From positions 186,001 through 250,000 of the forward strand of contig NZ_LMXH01000004.1 of the NCBI RefSeq assembly GCF_001541095.1: DNA of 64,000 nucleotides, in the 5' to 3' direction. Positions within the stretch are counted from its first letter, which is position 1. Every line of letters begins with the position of its first letter. This DNA comes from Paenibacillus sp. FJAT-26967 (GTDB lineage: Bacteria > Bacillota > Bacilli > Paenibacillales > NBRC-103111). The notes under the pieces are model-generated. The model searched no databases, was not told the origin of the DNA, and saw only the letters and a program-made list of their open reading frames with translations. Below are positions 38,663 through 47,007 of this stretch, piece after piece. A program made the translations under genes and the position numbers.

Positions 38663-39400
38663 ATGACGGCTTTTGGCAAGGTATTGGGAGCGGAATGGCT
38701 GAAGCTGCGCAAAAGCAATATCTGGCTGCTCATATTCGTTTCGCCCGTCCTGGCTTCACTGGGGGGGATGCTGGACGCAGAGCGCAGTACACCGCAAATC
38801 GAATGGGTTCTGCTGCTGAGCAACATGGCGCTTATCCATGCGCTGTTGTTTCTGCCGCTGCTTACCGGCGTCTTCGCGGCCTTTGTATGCCGCTATGAGC
38901 ATACCGGAGGGGGCTGGAAGCAGATTCTGTCCCTGCCGGTATCCCGTTCGCACTTATTTATTGCGAAATTTCTGATCGTTATGCTGCTGCTGGCCGCTTC
39001 CCAGCTGCTTTTGTTAGGGGGGCTGCTGAGCGCAGGCTTCGCCAGGGGCTTCGGAGGGCCGATTCCGTGGAGTCAGATCCTGTGGCCGGTGTTCGGAGGC
39101 TGGCTCGCCACTCTGCCGCTTGCAGCGCTTCAGCTCTGGGTGTCCGTGGCCTGGGCGAGCTTCGCGACTCCACTCGCGCTGAATGTGATCTTCACGCTGC
39201 CGAATATCCTCGTAGCCAATTCGGAGAAGTACGGGCCTTTCTATCCGTGGGTGCAGCCTTTTCTGGCTATGCTGCCGGCCAGGGACGACAGCTTCGGTGC
39301 GCTGCATACTAGTCTGGATACGCTGTTGTATGTAATCGCAGGGGGATTTGTGCTCTTCTTCGCAGCGGGGCTTGCTTATTTTCAGCGCAAAGAGATATAG
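38663..39400 (+). CDS. ABC-2 type permease (LanG/MutG-like)
   Basis: A 245-residue six-helix permease, a diverged homologue of the preceding gene (WLKLRKSNIWLLIFVSP; YEHTGGGWKQILSLPVSR). The shared YEHxxxxWKQxLxLPV signature is typical of the E and G subunits of lantibiotic-immunity ABC transporters. It begins one base after the previous stop codon. It ends the operon; no lantibiotic synthesis genes follow. Confidence 0.82.
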   Translation: MTAFGKVLGAEWLKLRKSNIWLLIFVSPVLASLGGMLDAERSTPQIEWVLLLSNMALIHALLFLPLLTGVFAAFVCRYEHTGGGWKQILSLPVSRSHLFIAKFLIVMLLLAASQLLLLGGLLSAGFARGFGGPIPWSQILWPVFGGWLATLPLAALQLWVSVAWASFATPLALNVIFTLPNILVANSEKYGPFYPWVQPFLAMLPARDDSFGALHTSLDTLLYVIAGGFVLFFAAGLAYFQRKEI

Positions 39401-39585
39401 AGCCTGTCGAATGCAACCCAAAAGTAAATCCATGCTTGCTTTTCCGGGCTGCTGACCAGGAAGGATCAAATTGGTTCTGAGTGAAATGTCTTCTATTCTT
39501 CTTTCCTTGCAAGTGATCCAGAATGCTTCTAACGGGTAAGTACATCCTAGGAAGAGTGAAGCGAGCTAAGGAGGGCGAGGCTGAT

Positions 39586-40491
39586 ATGTTTAAGAAGGCA
39601 ATTCTGATCCATAACGGAAATGCGGGCCAGGATGAGACGGATAACAGACTCGGGGCGGTAATCGGGTCTTTGGCGGCAGGTGTGGGGGAGCTGGTTCTGG
39701 TGCAGACAGAGAAGCCTGGCGATGCAGAGAGGATCTGCGCGGAGCGGGGCGAAGAATTCGATGTGGTATTCATTCTTGGCGGGGATGGTACGGTGCACGA
39801 ATGCGTCAACGGTTTGGCAGATCTTGCGTCACCTCCTGTGGTAGGGATTCTGCCGGGAGGGACATGTAATGATTTCTCCAGGGCGCTGAATCTTCCCCAG
39901 ACACTGGATCAGGCCGCGCAAGCCTTGATGCAGGGAACTACGCGTGCCGTGGACATCGGCCGGGTTAATGACCGGTATTTCTCCAACTTCCTGGGAGTTG
40001 GGCTCATAACGGATACTTCCGAGAATATTAATCCGCAGCTGAAAGGAAAGTTAGGGAAGCTGAGTTATTTGATCAGTACGTTCCAGACTGTCACTTCAGC
40101 GGACCCTTTCCGATTCTCTTTGAAGTACGATGGGGGTGCTGTAGAAGGCGAGGCCGTCATGATTTTTGTGGCCAATGGCCGTTTCCTCGGAACTCAGCCT
40201 CTGCCGCTGGATGCGGATGCGCTGGTTGACGGCATACTGGACGTTGCCATTATCCGTGAAGCGGGGTTGCCGCTTTTGAAAGAGCTGTTTAAAATCAAGA
40301 GCTTCCGGGAATGGGACGCCCACTCAAGCAGCTTTGATTTTATCCGCACCAAGGAGCTTACCCTGTCAACCGACCGGAGTATGCAAGCGGACACGGACGG
40401 TGAAATTTACTTGAATACCCCAGTGAGTATTTCGTTATTGGAAAAAAGGCTGACCTTCCTGGTTGGGGAAGACGGACCGGGGTTAATTTGA
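39586..40491 (+). CDS. Diacylglycerol/lipid kinase family protein (BmrU/YegS-like)
   Basis: About 301 residues. The ATP-binding motif GGDGTVHECVNGL and PGGTCNDFSRAL identify the DAGK catalytic domain. FVANGRFLGTQPLPLDADALVDG is the conserved C-terminal part. Relatives phosphorylate diacylglycerol or other lipids. The start at 39586 (MFKKAILIHNG) is preferred over 39523 because a purine-rich AAGGAGGGCGAGG precedes it. The gene probably has its own transcript, ending at the hairpin after 40546. Confidence 0.87.
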   Translation: MFKKAILIHNGNAGQDETDNRLGAVIGSLAAGVGELVLVQTEKPGDAERICAERGEEFDVVFILGGDGTVHECVNGLADLASPPVVGILPGGTCNDFSRALNLPQTLDQAAQALMQGTTRAVDIGRVNDRYFSNFLGVGLITDTSENINPQLKGKLGKLSYLISTFQTVTSADPFRFSLKYDGGAVEGEAVMIFVANGRFLGTQPLPLDADALVDGILDVAIIREAGLPLLKELFKIKSFREWDAHSSSFDFIRTKELTLSTDRSMQADTDGEIYLNTPVSISLLEKRLTFLVGEDGPGLI

Positions 40492-40792
40492 AGGAAACGC
40501 AATAACGGAATATGCGATAACGGAATAATAGAGATGAAGGAAAGGACCTTGTTCATAGAGCAAGGTTTTTTTTCGGAAGGAAGGCCCGTAATCTTCTATA
40601 GAAGCTTGCGGAGGGTATACCGATCTATGCGTCTATTCGAGATATTTAACAAATGGTCAATTAAAACGGACCGACGATAATGTATCCATTCAGAATACAA
40701 CGATTTACACATAGATATGGTACAATACAGGCATATAAACCAACCAAATCAAGGCAGGGCCATATACCAGGCGCGGAGAAAGGGACAGCTTC
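40492..40792. other. Intergenic gap before rluF
   Basis: Contains a terminator (40546-40573). A TACAAT box (40721-40726) with upstream TGG could be an extended -10 for rluF. No gene seen. Confidence 0.4.
40543..40573 (+). terminator. Terminator of the lipid kinase gene
   Basis: CCTTG (40547-40551) pairs with CAAGG (40561-40565), followed by eight T. Short stem but a strong T-tract. Confidence 0.7.
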
Positions 40793-41482
40793 ATGAGAAT
40801 CAATAAATTTATTAGCGAAACCGGAATTTGTTCCAGGAGAAAAGCCGATGAACTCGTTCAGGCCGGACGGGTCACGATCAACGGAGTCGTCGCGGAGCTG
40901 GGCAGCACGGCAGAAGCCGGGGACGAGGTAAAAATCGACGGCAAGCCTCTCGGCGCGAAGAAGAAGCACGTGTATATCGCGCTTAATAAGCCCGTCGGCA
41001 TTACATGCACAACCGAGCGTCATATCGCCGGCAATATTGTCGATTATGTTCGTCATCCCGAGCGGATCTTCCCGATTGGAAGGCTAGATAAAGATTCCGA
41101 AGGGTTGATCCTGATGACGAACGACGGAGACATCGTGAATCAGATTCTGCGTGCAGAGAACAATCATGAGAAAGAGTACATTGTGACGGTCAAGCAGCCG
41201 ATCACGGCTTCTTTCATCCAAGGGATGTCTACGGGAGTCCGCATTCTCGGAACGAAGACGAAGCCTTGCAAAGTAACGCGTATCAGTGATCATGTATTCC
41301 GCATTATCCTGACCCAAGGCCTTAACCGGCAGATCCGCCGGATGTGTCAGGCTTTCGGCTATCAGGTTACGCGTCTGCAGCGGATACGGATTATGAATAT
41401 CAAGCTGGATGGAATCGCCAAAGGCAAGTGGAGAGATTTGACAGAGGATGAGTTCAATAAACTGACCGGACTTTTAAAATAA
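40793..41482 (+). CDS. rluF: 23S rRNA pseudouridine synthase, RluF-like
   Basis: A 229-residue enzyme. An N-terminal S4 RNA-binding domain ([20 protein letters not shown]) is followed by the RsuA/RluB-family catalytic domain with [10 protein letters not shown] (catalytic Asp), [10 protein letters not shown] and the [13 protein letters not shown] segment. The LNRQIRRM plus [17 protein letters not shown] pattern points to RluF, which modifies 23S rRNA. Start ATG after GAGAAAGGG. It is followed within about 60 bp by thrE. Confidence 0.88.
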   Translation: MRINKFISETGICSRRKADELVQAGRVTINGVVAELGSTAEAGDEVKIDGKPLGAKKKHVYIALNKPVGITCTTERHIAGNIVDYVRHPERIFPIGRLDKDSEGLILMTNDGDIVNQILRAENNHEKEYIVTVKQPITASFIQGMSTGVRILGTKTKPCKVTRISDHVFRIILTQGLNRQIRRMCQAFGYQVTRLQRIRIMNIKLDGIAKGKWRDLTEDEFNKLTGLLK

Positions 41483-41543
41483 CGGGCCTGACTGCAGCAG
41501 CATGAGTGCATGTGTCTTTATTACCACTAGAAAGAGGTGCAGG

Positions 41544-42299
41544 ATGGAACAAGCGCCTAGTCAGACCTACCGCATGATCGACGTATGCCTCCTCGCGGGC
41601 AAGATCATGCTCCAAAGCGGAGCGGAAACCTACCGGGTGGAGGATACGATGACTCGGATCGCCGCCTCCTTCGGAGTTCTTCACTCCCACAGCTTCGTGA
41701 CCCCGACAGGCATTATCTTCTCGATCGACGGCTCCGATCCCACCAAGCTGGTGCGGATCTCCGAACGGTCGACCAATCTGCATAAGGTCACGCACGTGAA
41801 CGCCATCTCGCGCCAGCTCAGCAGCGGCGAGATTACCCTGGAGCAGGCATACGCCCGTCTGCAGGAAGTGGACGCCAGCAGAAGGGCCTATCCGATCCCG
41901 CTGCAGATCGCGTCGGCCGCTATTGCGAGCGGCTGCTTCACGATCATGTTCCAGGGAAGCTGGGCCGATTTCCTGCCGGCTGTCGTAACCGGCGGTATCG
42001 GCTTTGCCGGCGTGCTGTATTTTCACCGGCTGGTGCAGATCAAGTTCTTCGCCGAGTTTCTGACGTCCTTCATTATCGGGCTGCTGTCCTCCTTATTCGT
42101 CTACACCGGTCTCGGGCAAGAACTGGACAAAATCATCATTGGCTCCGTCATGCCTCTCGTTCCGGGGTTGTTAATCACGAACGCGGTGAGGGACTTGATG
42201 GCGGGCCATCTCGTCTCGGGCTTGTCCAAGGGAGCGGAGGCCTTCCTGACGGCTTTCGCTATCGGAGCGGGTATTGCCATCGTGTTTTCATTTTATTGA
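41544..42299 (+). CDS. Threonine/serine exporter ThrE-family, large part (DUF1212)
   Basis: About 251 residues. An N-terminal cytosolic or amphipathic domain (LLAGKIMLQSGAETYRVEDTM, FVTPTGIIFSIDG, THVNAISRQLSSG) is followed by five hydrophobic helices (ASAAIASGCFTIMF onward). In Gram-positive bacteria, the ThrE function is split over this protein and a small partner encoded next. ATG 41544 is preferred over 41502 because GAGGTG lies just before it. It exports Thr/Ser or other small metabolites in relatives; substrate here is inferred. Confidence 0.85.
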   Translation: MEQAPSQTYRMIDVCLLAGKIMLQSGAETYRVEDTMTRIAASFGVLHSHSFVTPTGIIFSIDGSDPTKLVRISERSTNLHKVTHVNAISRQLSSGEITLEQAYARLQEVDASRRAYPIPLQIASAAIASGCFTIMFQGSWADFLPAVVTGGIGFAGVLYFHRLVQIKFFAEFLTSFIIGLLSSLFVYTGLGQELDKIIIGSVMPLVPGLLITNAVRDLMAGHLVSGLSKGAEAFLTAFAIGAGIAIVFSFY

Positions 42300-42314
42300 C
42301 GGAGGAATCATGTG

Positions 42315-42743
42315 ATGCTTGAGCAGCTTGTAACCAGCTATATTGCCTCCGCAGCCTTCGGGATCATCTTCAATGTCCCGCGCAACACCTTGCTCCAGTG
42401 CGGCTTCGTAGGTATGATGGGCTGGTTCCTATACATCGTACTGGTGAACGGACAGCATATGGATGCCGTGATAGGGACGCTGGCGGCAGCCTTCTTCGTG
42501 ACGGTTATCAGCCAGCTTTTCGCCAAAATTTACAAGACTCCCATCATCGTGTTCAGCGTATCCGGCATCATTCCCTTGGTTCCCGGCGGAATGGCGTATG
42601 ATGCCATGCGTTCTTTTGTGGAGAATGACTACAATATCGCCGTTCAGCTTGCGGCCAAAGCTTTCCTGATTTCAGGAGCCATCGCCGTCGGCCTTATTTT
42701 CTCGGAGGTCATGAACCAGTTGATCCGCAGGTCCAAGCTGTAA
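42315..42743 (+). CDS. Threonine/serine exporter small subunit (DUF3815)
   Basis: About 142 residues, four hydrophobic helices (AAFGIIFNVPRNTLLQCG; GTLAAAFFVTVISQLFAKI; FSVSGIIPLVPGGMAYDAM). This corresponds to the C-terminal half of full-length ThrE, carried as a separate gene 15 bp after the large subunit. GGAGG at 42301-42305 supports a start at GTG 42312 or ATG 42315. Confidence 0.85.
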   Translation: MLEQLVTSYIASAAFGIIFNVPRNTLLQCGFVGMMGWFLYIVLVNGQHMDAVIGTLAAAFFVTVISQLFAKIYKTPIIVFSVSGIIPLVPGGMAYDAMRSFVENDYNIAVQLAAKAFLISGAIAVGLIFSEVMNQLIRRSKL

Positions 42744-42956
42744 ACACACGTGTTGTAAGGAGACATGTAGGAGACATGTCCGCAGCCTCAGGCTGACGGG
42801 CTTTTCGGCATTTCCTAAACGTCACGCAGAATGAGGGAACTGTATGTTCCAATACAACAGTTTGTCGGAATTCCGGCATTTTTGGCAGATAAAAAGAAGG
42901 AAAACGAGGGATTAATAAGCTTTCATGCCTTCTTTAGGAGATAAAGGTGAGAAAAG

Positions 42957-42974
42957 AAGTGATTTTTGTCACAA
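42957..42974. promoter_or_regulatory. Candidate Rex/FNR-type site 1
   Basis: AGTGATTTTTGTCACA (42958-42973) is an inverted repeat GTGA-N6-TCAC. It matches the FNR form TGTGA-N6-TCACA at all but one position, and 14 of 18 positions of the Rex form TTGTGAAWWWWTTCACAA. It lies about 52 bp upstream of a TATAAT box. Confidence 0.4.
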
Positions 42975-43024
42975 ATCCTTCACAACTACAAAAAAATGCT
43001 TTTCTCCTTTTTGCATCACAGGAG

Positions 43025-43030
43025 TATAAT
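43025..43030 (+). promoter_or_regulatory. Possible -10 box for yjlC-ndh
   Basis: TATAAT at 43025-43030; the hexamer 17 bases upstream is TTCTCC, a poor -35, as seen in regulated promoters. Confidence 0.35.
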
Positions 43031-43130
43031 AGGGGGTATGTAGAGTTCCGTTTCGACCTGTTTACTCCCGACCTTGTTAAGAAATGAGCTCGTCACTCCC
43101 AGATAGCTGATTGCAACTCTTTTTCCTTTT

Positions 43131-43148
43131 ATGTGAAAAATGTTACAA
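43131..43148. promoter_or_regulatory. Candidate Rex/FNR-type site 2
   Basis: ATGTGAAAAATGTTACAA matches 15 of 18 positions of the Rex consensus TTGTGAAWWWWTTCACAA and carries TGTGA-N6-TTACA. It lies 132 bp before the yjlC start. In B. subtilis the yjlC-ndh operon is a known Rex target. Confidence 0.45.
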
Positions 43149-43279
43149 TCCTACGGTGATTGAGATTACATTTATGTTAATTTGGGAAACTTATGCGGAG
43201 ATAGAAGACGTGTGCCGCGACTAGCAGGGATCGAAAAATAAACGGGCTTCTATTTCAATGTAAAGGAGGACGTTAACTT

Positions 43280-43708
43280 ATGTCAGAAACATCCGCTCAA
43301 ACCCCAGGTACTATCGAAAAGCAGCCCAAGGATGTCCTTGATCAGTTGATGCAGCCAGAGGTTCAGGAGTCCTTGACTGTTCTCGTTGAGAACCTGCCTA
43401 AATTGGCCGAAATGGTTACGATTATGACAAAAGCTTACGATTTGGCCCAAAGCGTTGCAACGGACCAAGTTCTGATCGATGATTTAAAAGGTGGCATGCA
43501 AGAATTCGTTAAGCCGATTACAGAGAAAGCCAAAGGTGTTGCAGCATCTGCGATCGAAGCTGGTGACCGCGCACAGGCAGAGACTTCCACAATCGGTCTT
43601 TTCGGTCTGCTCAAAATGCTGAAAGATCCGACAGTACAAAAATCTTTCCGCTTCGTGCAAGCATTCCTGGAAATTCAAGCAGATAAACAGAACCAGCGCA
43701 ATTCATAA
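43280..43708 (+). CDS. yjlC: DUF1641 protein, YjlC-like
   Basis: A 142-residue soluble protein of the DUF1641 family (QPKDVLDQLMQPEVQESLTV, LLKMLKDPTVQKSFRFVQ). It is encoded 24 bp before ndh, the same order as yjlC-ndh in B. subtilis. Its role is undefined, but the constant pairing with type II NADH dehydrogenase suggests it assists membrane association or regulation. Good AAGGAGG and ATG start at 43280. Confidence 0.88.
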   Translation: MSETSAQTPGTIEKQPKDVLDQLMQPEVQESLTVLVENLPKLAEMVTIMTKAYDLAQSVATDQVLIDDLKGGMQEFVKPITEKAKGVAASAIEAGDRAQAETSTIGLFGLLKMLKDPTVQKSFRFVQAFLEIQADKQNQRNS

Positions 43709-43731
43709 GAAACAAGAACGGAGGATGAATA

Positions 43732-44913
43732 ATGTCGAAGCATATTTTGATTTTAGGTGGCGGATACGGCGGCTTGCTTAGCGCATTGTCGGCCCGTGAA
43801 CACTTATCGGCTGAAGAAGCTACGATTACGGTAGTAAACCGTTTTCCGACTCACCAAATTATTACCGAGCTGCACCGTCTGGCTGTAGGCAATCTGTCTG
43901 AGAAAGCAGTTGCCCTGCCTTTGGAGAAACTTCTGCGCGGTAAAGATATTAATCTGGAGATCGGAACGGTTGAGACGATTTCCCCGGACGAGAAGCGTGT
44001 CGTTCTGTCCAACGGCAAATCGTTCGATTACAGCGCACTTGTTGTCGCTCTGGGCAGTGAAACGGCATTCTTCGGAATTCCGGGACTGCAAGAGCACAGC
44101 TTCACGCTGAAATCGGTTAACGATGCGAACAAAATCCGCCAGCACGTGGAAGACTGCATCGAATCCTACAGCAAGACCAAGAACAAAGCGGACGCAACTT
44201 TCGTTGTCGGCGGCGGCGGTCTGACAGGCATCGAACTGGTCGGCGAACTGGCTGATATGCTTCCTGGCCTGTGCCGCAGCAAAGGCGTTGATTTCAATGA
44301 AGTGGAATTGTACTGCGTAGAAGCGGCTCCTTCCATTCTCATGGGCTTCGCGCCTGAACTGATCGAGCGCGCAACAACCAGCCTTTCGAAGCGCGGCGTG
44401 AAGTTCCTGACGGGTGTTGCCATTACGGAAATGCAGGAATCCACTGTATCTCTCAAAGACGGCAGCACAATCGAAACGAACACGCTCGTATGGACGGGCG
44501 GCGTTCAAGGTAACTCCGTCGTAGCGAACTGCGGTATCGAAGTAAACCGCGGCCGCGCAACCGTCAGCGAGTTCCTGCAATCCACTTCGCACCCGGATGT
44601 ATTCGTAGCCGGCGACAGCGCGGTGGTATTCCCTGCAGGTGCTGAGCGTCCGTTCCCTCCAACTGCACAGCTCGCTTGGCAGATGGGTGAGACAATCGGC
44701 TACAACCTGTTCGCACATTTCAACGGCGCTCCAATGGACAGCTTTACTCCTGTATTCTCCGGTACGCTCGGAAGTCTGGGCCGTAAAGATGCGATCGGTT
44801 CGATCGGTGCTAACCAGACCCGCCTGAAGGGTCTGCCTGCTTCCCTCATGAAGGAAGCAAGTAACATCCGTTACCTGTCGCACATTAAAGGCCTGTTCGC
44901 ACTGGCTTACTAG
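43732..44913 (+). CDS. ndh: Type II NADH dehydrogenase
   Basis: A 393-residue flavoprotein transferring electrons from NADH to menaquinone without proton pumping, peripheral to the membrane. Two Rossmann motifs, LGGGYGGLLSALSA (FAD) and VVGGGGLTGIELVGELAD (NADH), the GD-x-A motif in VFVAGDSAVVFP, and a quinone-site AQLAWQMGETIGYNL segment are visible. It is the second gene of the yjlC-ndh unit, with GGAGG before its ATG. A strong terminator follows at 44970. Confidence 0.93.
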   Translation: MSKHILILGGGYGGLLSALSAREHLSAEEATITVVNRFPTHQIITELHRLAVGNLSEKAVALPLEKLLRGKDINLEIGTVETISPDEKRVVLSNGKSFDYSALVVALGSETAFFGIPGLQEHSFTLKSVNDANKIRQHVEDCIESYSKTKNKADATFVVGGGGLTGIELVGELADMLPGLCRSKGVDFNEVELYCVEAAPSILMGFAPELIERATTSLSKRGVKFLTGVAITEMQESTVSLKDGSTIETNTLVWTGGVQGNSVVANCGIEVNRGRATVSEFLQSTSHPDVFVAGDSAVVFPAGAERPFPPTAQLAWQMGETIGYNLFAHFNGAPMDSFTPVFSGTLGSLGRKDAIGSIGANQTRLKGLPASLMKEASNIRYLSHIKGLFALAY

Positions 44914-45258
44914 AACCGGCCAACCCTTCTTGCGAACCTGCCGCTTGTGCCTGGCAGGATGAACTTTCCAAGCTCTCCGAACGGTCATGTAATGATCGTT
45001 CGGAGAGCTTTTTTATATGAGATAAAACTAGCTGGTCTCCCTATAAGGAATCTGAATGTGTATATCCGGCGGCTTAGATTATTTAAACAAAGTGGACCCC
45101 GGCGCATAATTCCGTTATGATCTTTTCTAGAGTCGGTTATTTAAGCGGTTTACATAATTGTTTACAGCTTGCCTGATTGGAACGTATCTATAATAAAGAT
45201 GGGGCCGCGCTGACTTTATCGGATTTGGTTCGTCTATAGTTGTAAAGGAGTGGTGTAT
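44914..45258. other. Gap between ndh and the DedA gene
   Basis: Holds the ndh terminator (44970-45015). TATAAT at 45189-45194 could be the -10 box for the DedA gene, though no properly spaced -35 was found. AAAGGAG at 45244-45250 is its ribosome binding site. Confidence 0.4.
44968..45016 (+). terminator. ndh terminator
   Basis: AAGCTCTCCGAACG (44970-44983) is paired with CGTTCGGAGAGCTT (44997-45010), followed by TTTTT. Confidence 0.9.
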
Positions 45259-45870
45259 TTGGAGTCCTGGATTACAGAAATCATGGAGCAGTTCGGGTAT
45301 TTTGGTATCTTTTTTCTTATTGCCGTTGAGAATTTGTTTCCGCCTATCCCATCCGAGATTATCCTGACATTGGGCGGGTTTATGACCACATACACGAGTC
45401 TCAGTGTGACCGGTGTGGTGATTGCAGCTACGCTGGGATCGGTCATAGGAGCGGTGATCCTTTATGGAGTCGGTCGTATCCTGGAAGTCCGCAGATTAGA
45501 AATTATCGTAGAAAAGTATGGTCGGATCCTTCGTTTGAAGAAAGAAGATATTCATAAGGCGAACGACTGGTTTACAAAATACGGCGTATGGGCAGTCTTC
45601 CTATGCCGGCTTGTTCCGCTGATCCGAAGCTTGATTTCGATTCCAGCGGGCGCAACCAAAATGAATTTTTCGTCCTTCCTTATTCTGACTACCTTGGGCT
45701 CGCTAATCTGGAACGTGGTTCTGGTTAACGTCGGCGCCGCGGTCGGAGCTTCATGGGAAACAATCGTTCATTACATGGATATTTACTCTAACATCGTCTA
45801 CGCACTAATAGCTCTTATTGTAGTTGTAGGCGCAGCCGTGTTCCTGAAGAAAAGGTTTAAAAAACAGTAA
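45259..45870 (+). CDS. DedA family membrane protein
   Basis: About 203 residues, DedA superfamily, with ENLFPPIPSEIILTLGGF, the GRILRLKKEDIHKANDWFTKYG loop, and FLCRLVPLIRSLISIPAG, whose Arg and Pro are typical of DedA flippase-like proteins handling undecaprenyl phosphate or phospholipids. Start assigned to TTG 45259, eight bases after AAAGGAG, giving MESWITEI as in relatives; the GTG at 45250 overlaps the binding site itself and is unlikely. Confidence 0.87.
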   Translation: MESWITEIMEQFGYFGIFFLIAVENLFPPIPSEIILTLGGFMTTYTSLSVTGVVIAATLGSVIGAVILYGVGRILEVRRLEIIVEKYGRILRLKKEDIHKANDWFTKYGVWAVFLCRLVPLIRSLISIPAGATKMNFSSFLILTTLGSLIWNVVLVNVGAAVGASWETIVHYMDIYSNIVYALIALIVVVGAAVFLKKRFKKQ

Positions 45871-45895
45871 ATGCCTGACTGCCTATAGAACGAAT

Positions 45896-45935
45896 GAAAA
45901 AGCAGCCCCTTTCATAGAAGGAGGCTGCTTTGTTT
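45896..45935 (+). terminator. Terminator of the DedA gene
   Basis: AAAGCAGCC (45899-45907) pairs with GGCTGCTTT (45923-45931), followed by GTTT. Confidence 0.75.
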
Positions 45936-46110
45936 AGGAGCTTCCCGGATGTGAAGTTCGGTGCCGACGACCTCAATTTCAGCCTTTAAGATCTCCGAGA
46001 GGAAAGAAAGGGGCACATACAGGTTTCCGTCTCATGGATTACAGCCGCCCGCTGATGTACCACAGCTGTTCCTCTTGACAGGCATAGCCGAGGTGAAGCA
46101 CAATTACCCG
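45912..46110 (-). pseudogene. Remnant of copper amine oxidase-like domain gene
   Basis: On the minus strand, 45912-46031 reads DGNLYVPLSFLSEILKAEIE and on to IREAP and a stop, closely resembling the conserved VPLRFLAEALGA part of copper amine oxidase-like N-terminal (stalk) domains common in Paenibacillus surface proteins. In the same frame a stop codon lies directly before it, and the upstream half is only in other frames. No start or ribosome binding site remains. It looks like a decayed fragment between the DedA and YczE genes. Confidence 0.4.
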
Positions 46111-46169
46111 TGAGTCCGTGCGTAACTTCTTTTTCTCTACTTACCAGACCCCGACGATAGGAGTTCAAT

Positions 46170-46790
46170 ATGAGACAAGTTGCTTCCAAAATCGCTTCTT
46201 ATATTCTGGGCATGGCGCTCATATCTTTCGGAGTTGTCATGATTATCAGAGCTGATGTCGGCGCCGCACCCTGGGATGCACTGAATGTCGGCCTCCAGCA
46301 GCAGATCGGCTTGACCATCGGCTCCTGGGTTTTTATTGTAGGCTTTATCCTTATCCTCATTGCGGCTGCCGTTAAGCGGACCTATCCTCAATTGTTGAAC
46401 TTTATTCCGGTTGTGCTTGTCGGCTCGCTGATTGATTTCTTCAACGGGTACGTCCTTACGTCCTTAAATCCCGTGCAGCCGTTTGCCAAGTATGGAGCCT
46501 TTCTGGGAGGTCTGCTTGTGCTAGCAATGGGCATTGCCATTTATTTGAATACCAAGGTGCCGATCAGAACTCCGCACGATGATTTAACGCTGGCTTTGAA
46601 CAAGAAGCTCAATTGGAGCGTCGGCGCTGCCAAAACTTTAACGGAGATATTGGGGCTCGTTCTTGCTCTGCTGGCAAAAGGTCCGATCAGCTTCGGGACC
46701 CTGATCAGTGTCGCTCTGCTGGGACCGCTGATCAATATGTTTATCTTCCTCTTATTTCACCGGACCCGGAATTCCGGGGATGCATCTTGA
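46170..46790 (+). CDS. yczE: YczE/YyaS family membrane protein
   Basis: A 206-residue integral membrane protein with about five helices (ILGMALISFGVVMIIRADVGAAPWDALNVGL at the N-terminus; VPIRTPHDDLTLALNKK in the middle). This family includes B. subtilis YczE, needed for surfactin production in some strains, but its mechanism is not defined. AGGAG precedes the ATG. Single gene with a terminator behind it. Confidence 0.85.
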   Translation: MRQVASKIASYILGMALISFGVVMIIRADVGAAPWDALNVGLQQQIGLTIGSWVFIVGFILILIAAAVKRTYPQLLNFIPVVLVGSLIDFFNGYVLTSLNPVQPFAKYGAFLGGLLVLAMGIAIYLNTKVPIRTPHDDLTLALNKKLNWSVGAAKTLTEILGLVLALLAKGPISFGTLISVALLGPLINMFIFLLFHRTRNSGDAS

Positions 46791-46792
46791 AT

Positions 46793-46840
46793 CTAAGCCT
46801 GTCCAGCGGAAAATATTCCGGAAGGACAGGCTTTTTTAAT
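46793..46840 (+). terminator. Terminator of the yczE-like gene
   Basis: AAGCCTGTCC (46795-46804) pairs with GGACAGGCTT (46824-46833), followed by T-run. Confidence 0.88.
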
Positions 46841-47007
46841 CTCATCTTAGGTTCAGTGGTTGTGTACAGACGGGGTGCCTTGCTGGATTTTGCGATTCAA
46901 TAGAGTGCAAAGCTAGTGACTTTTAAAGAACATAGGAGTATGTTGGAAGAAGGGAATGCACGCAATTTATTACAGTTCAGCTGAGTGAGACGGGGTGTGG
47001 GATAAGA

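Larger units (their letters stand above)
42744..43279. other. Long regulatory region upstream of yjlC-ndh
   Basis: No gene. It contains two FNR/Rex-like palindromes (42957-42974 and 43131-43148), a TATAAT box at 43025-43030 without a good -35 box, and a pyrimidine-rich stretch at about 43115-43130. AAGGAGG precedes the yjlC start. Confidence 0.45.

Noticed and set aside
43804-44988. 394-residue open frame antisense to ndh
   Set aside because: Lies wholly opposite a well-conserved gene, has no ribosome binding site, and no recognisable domain; arises from codon bias of the ndh gene.
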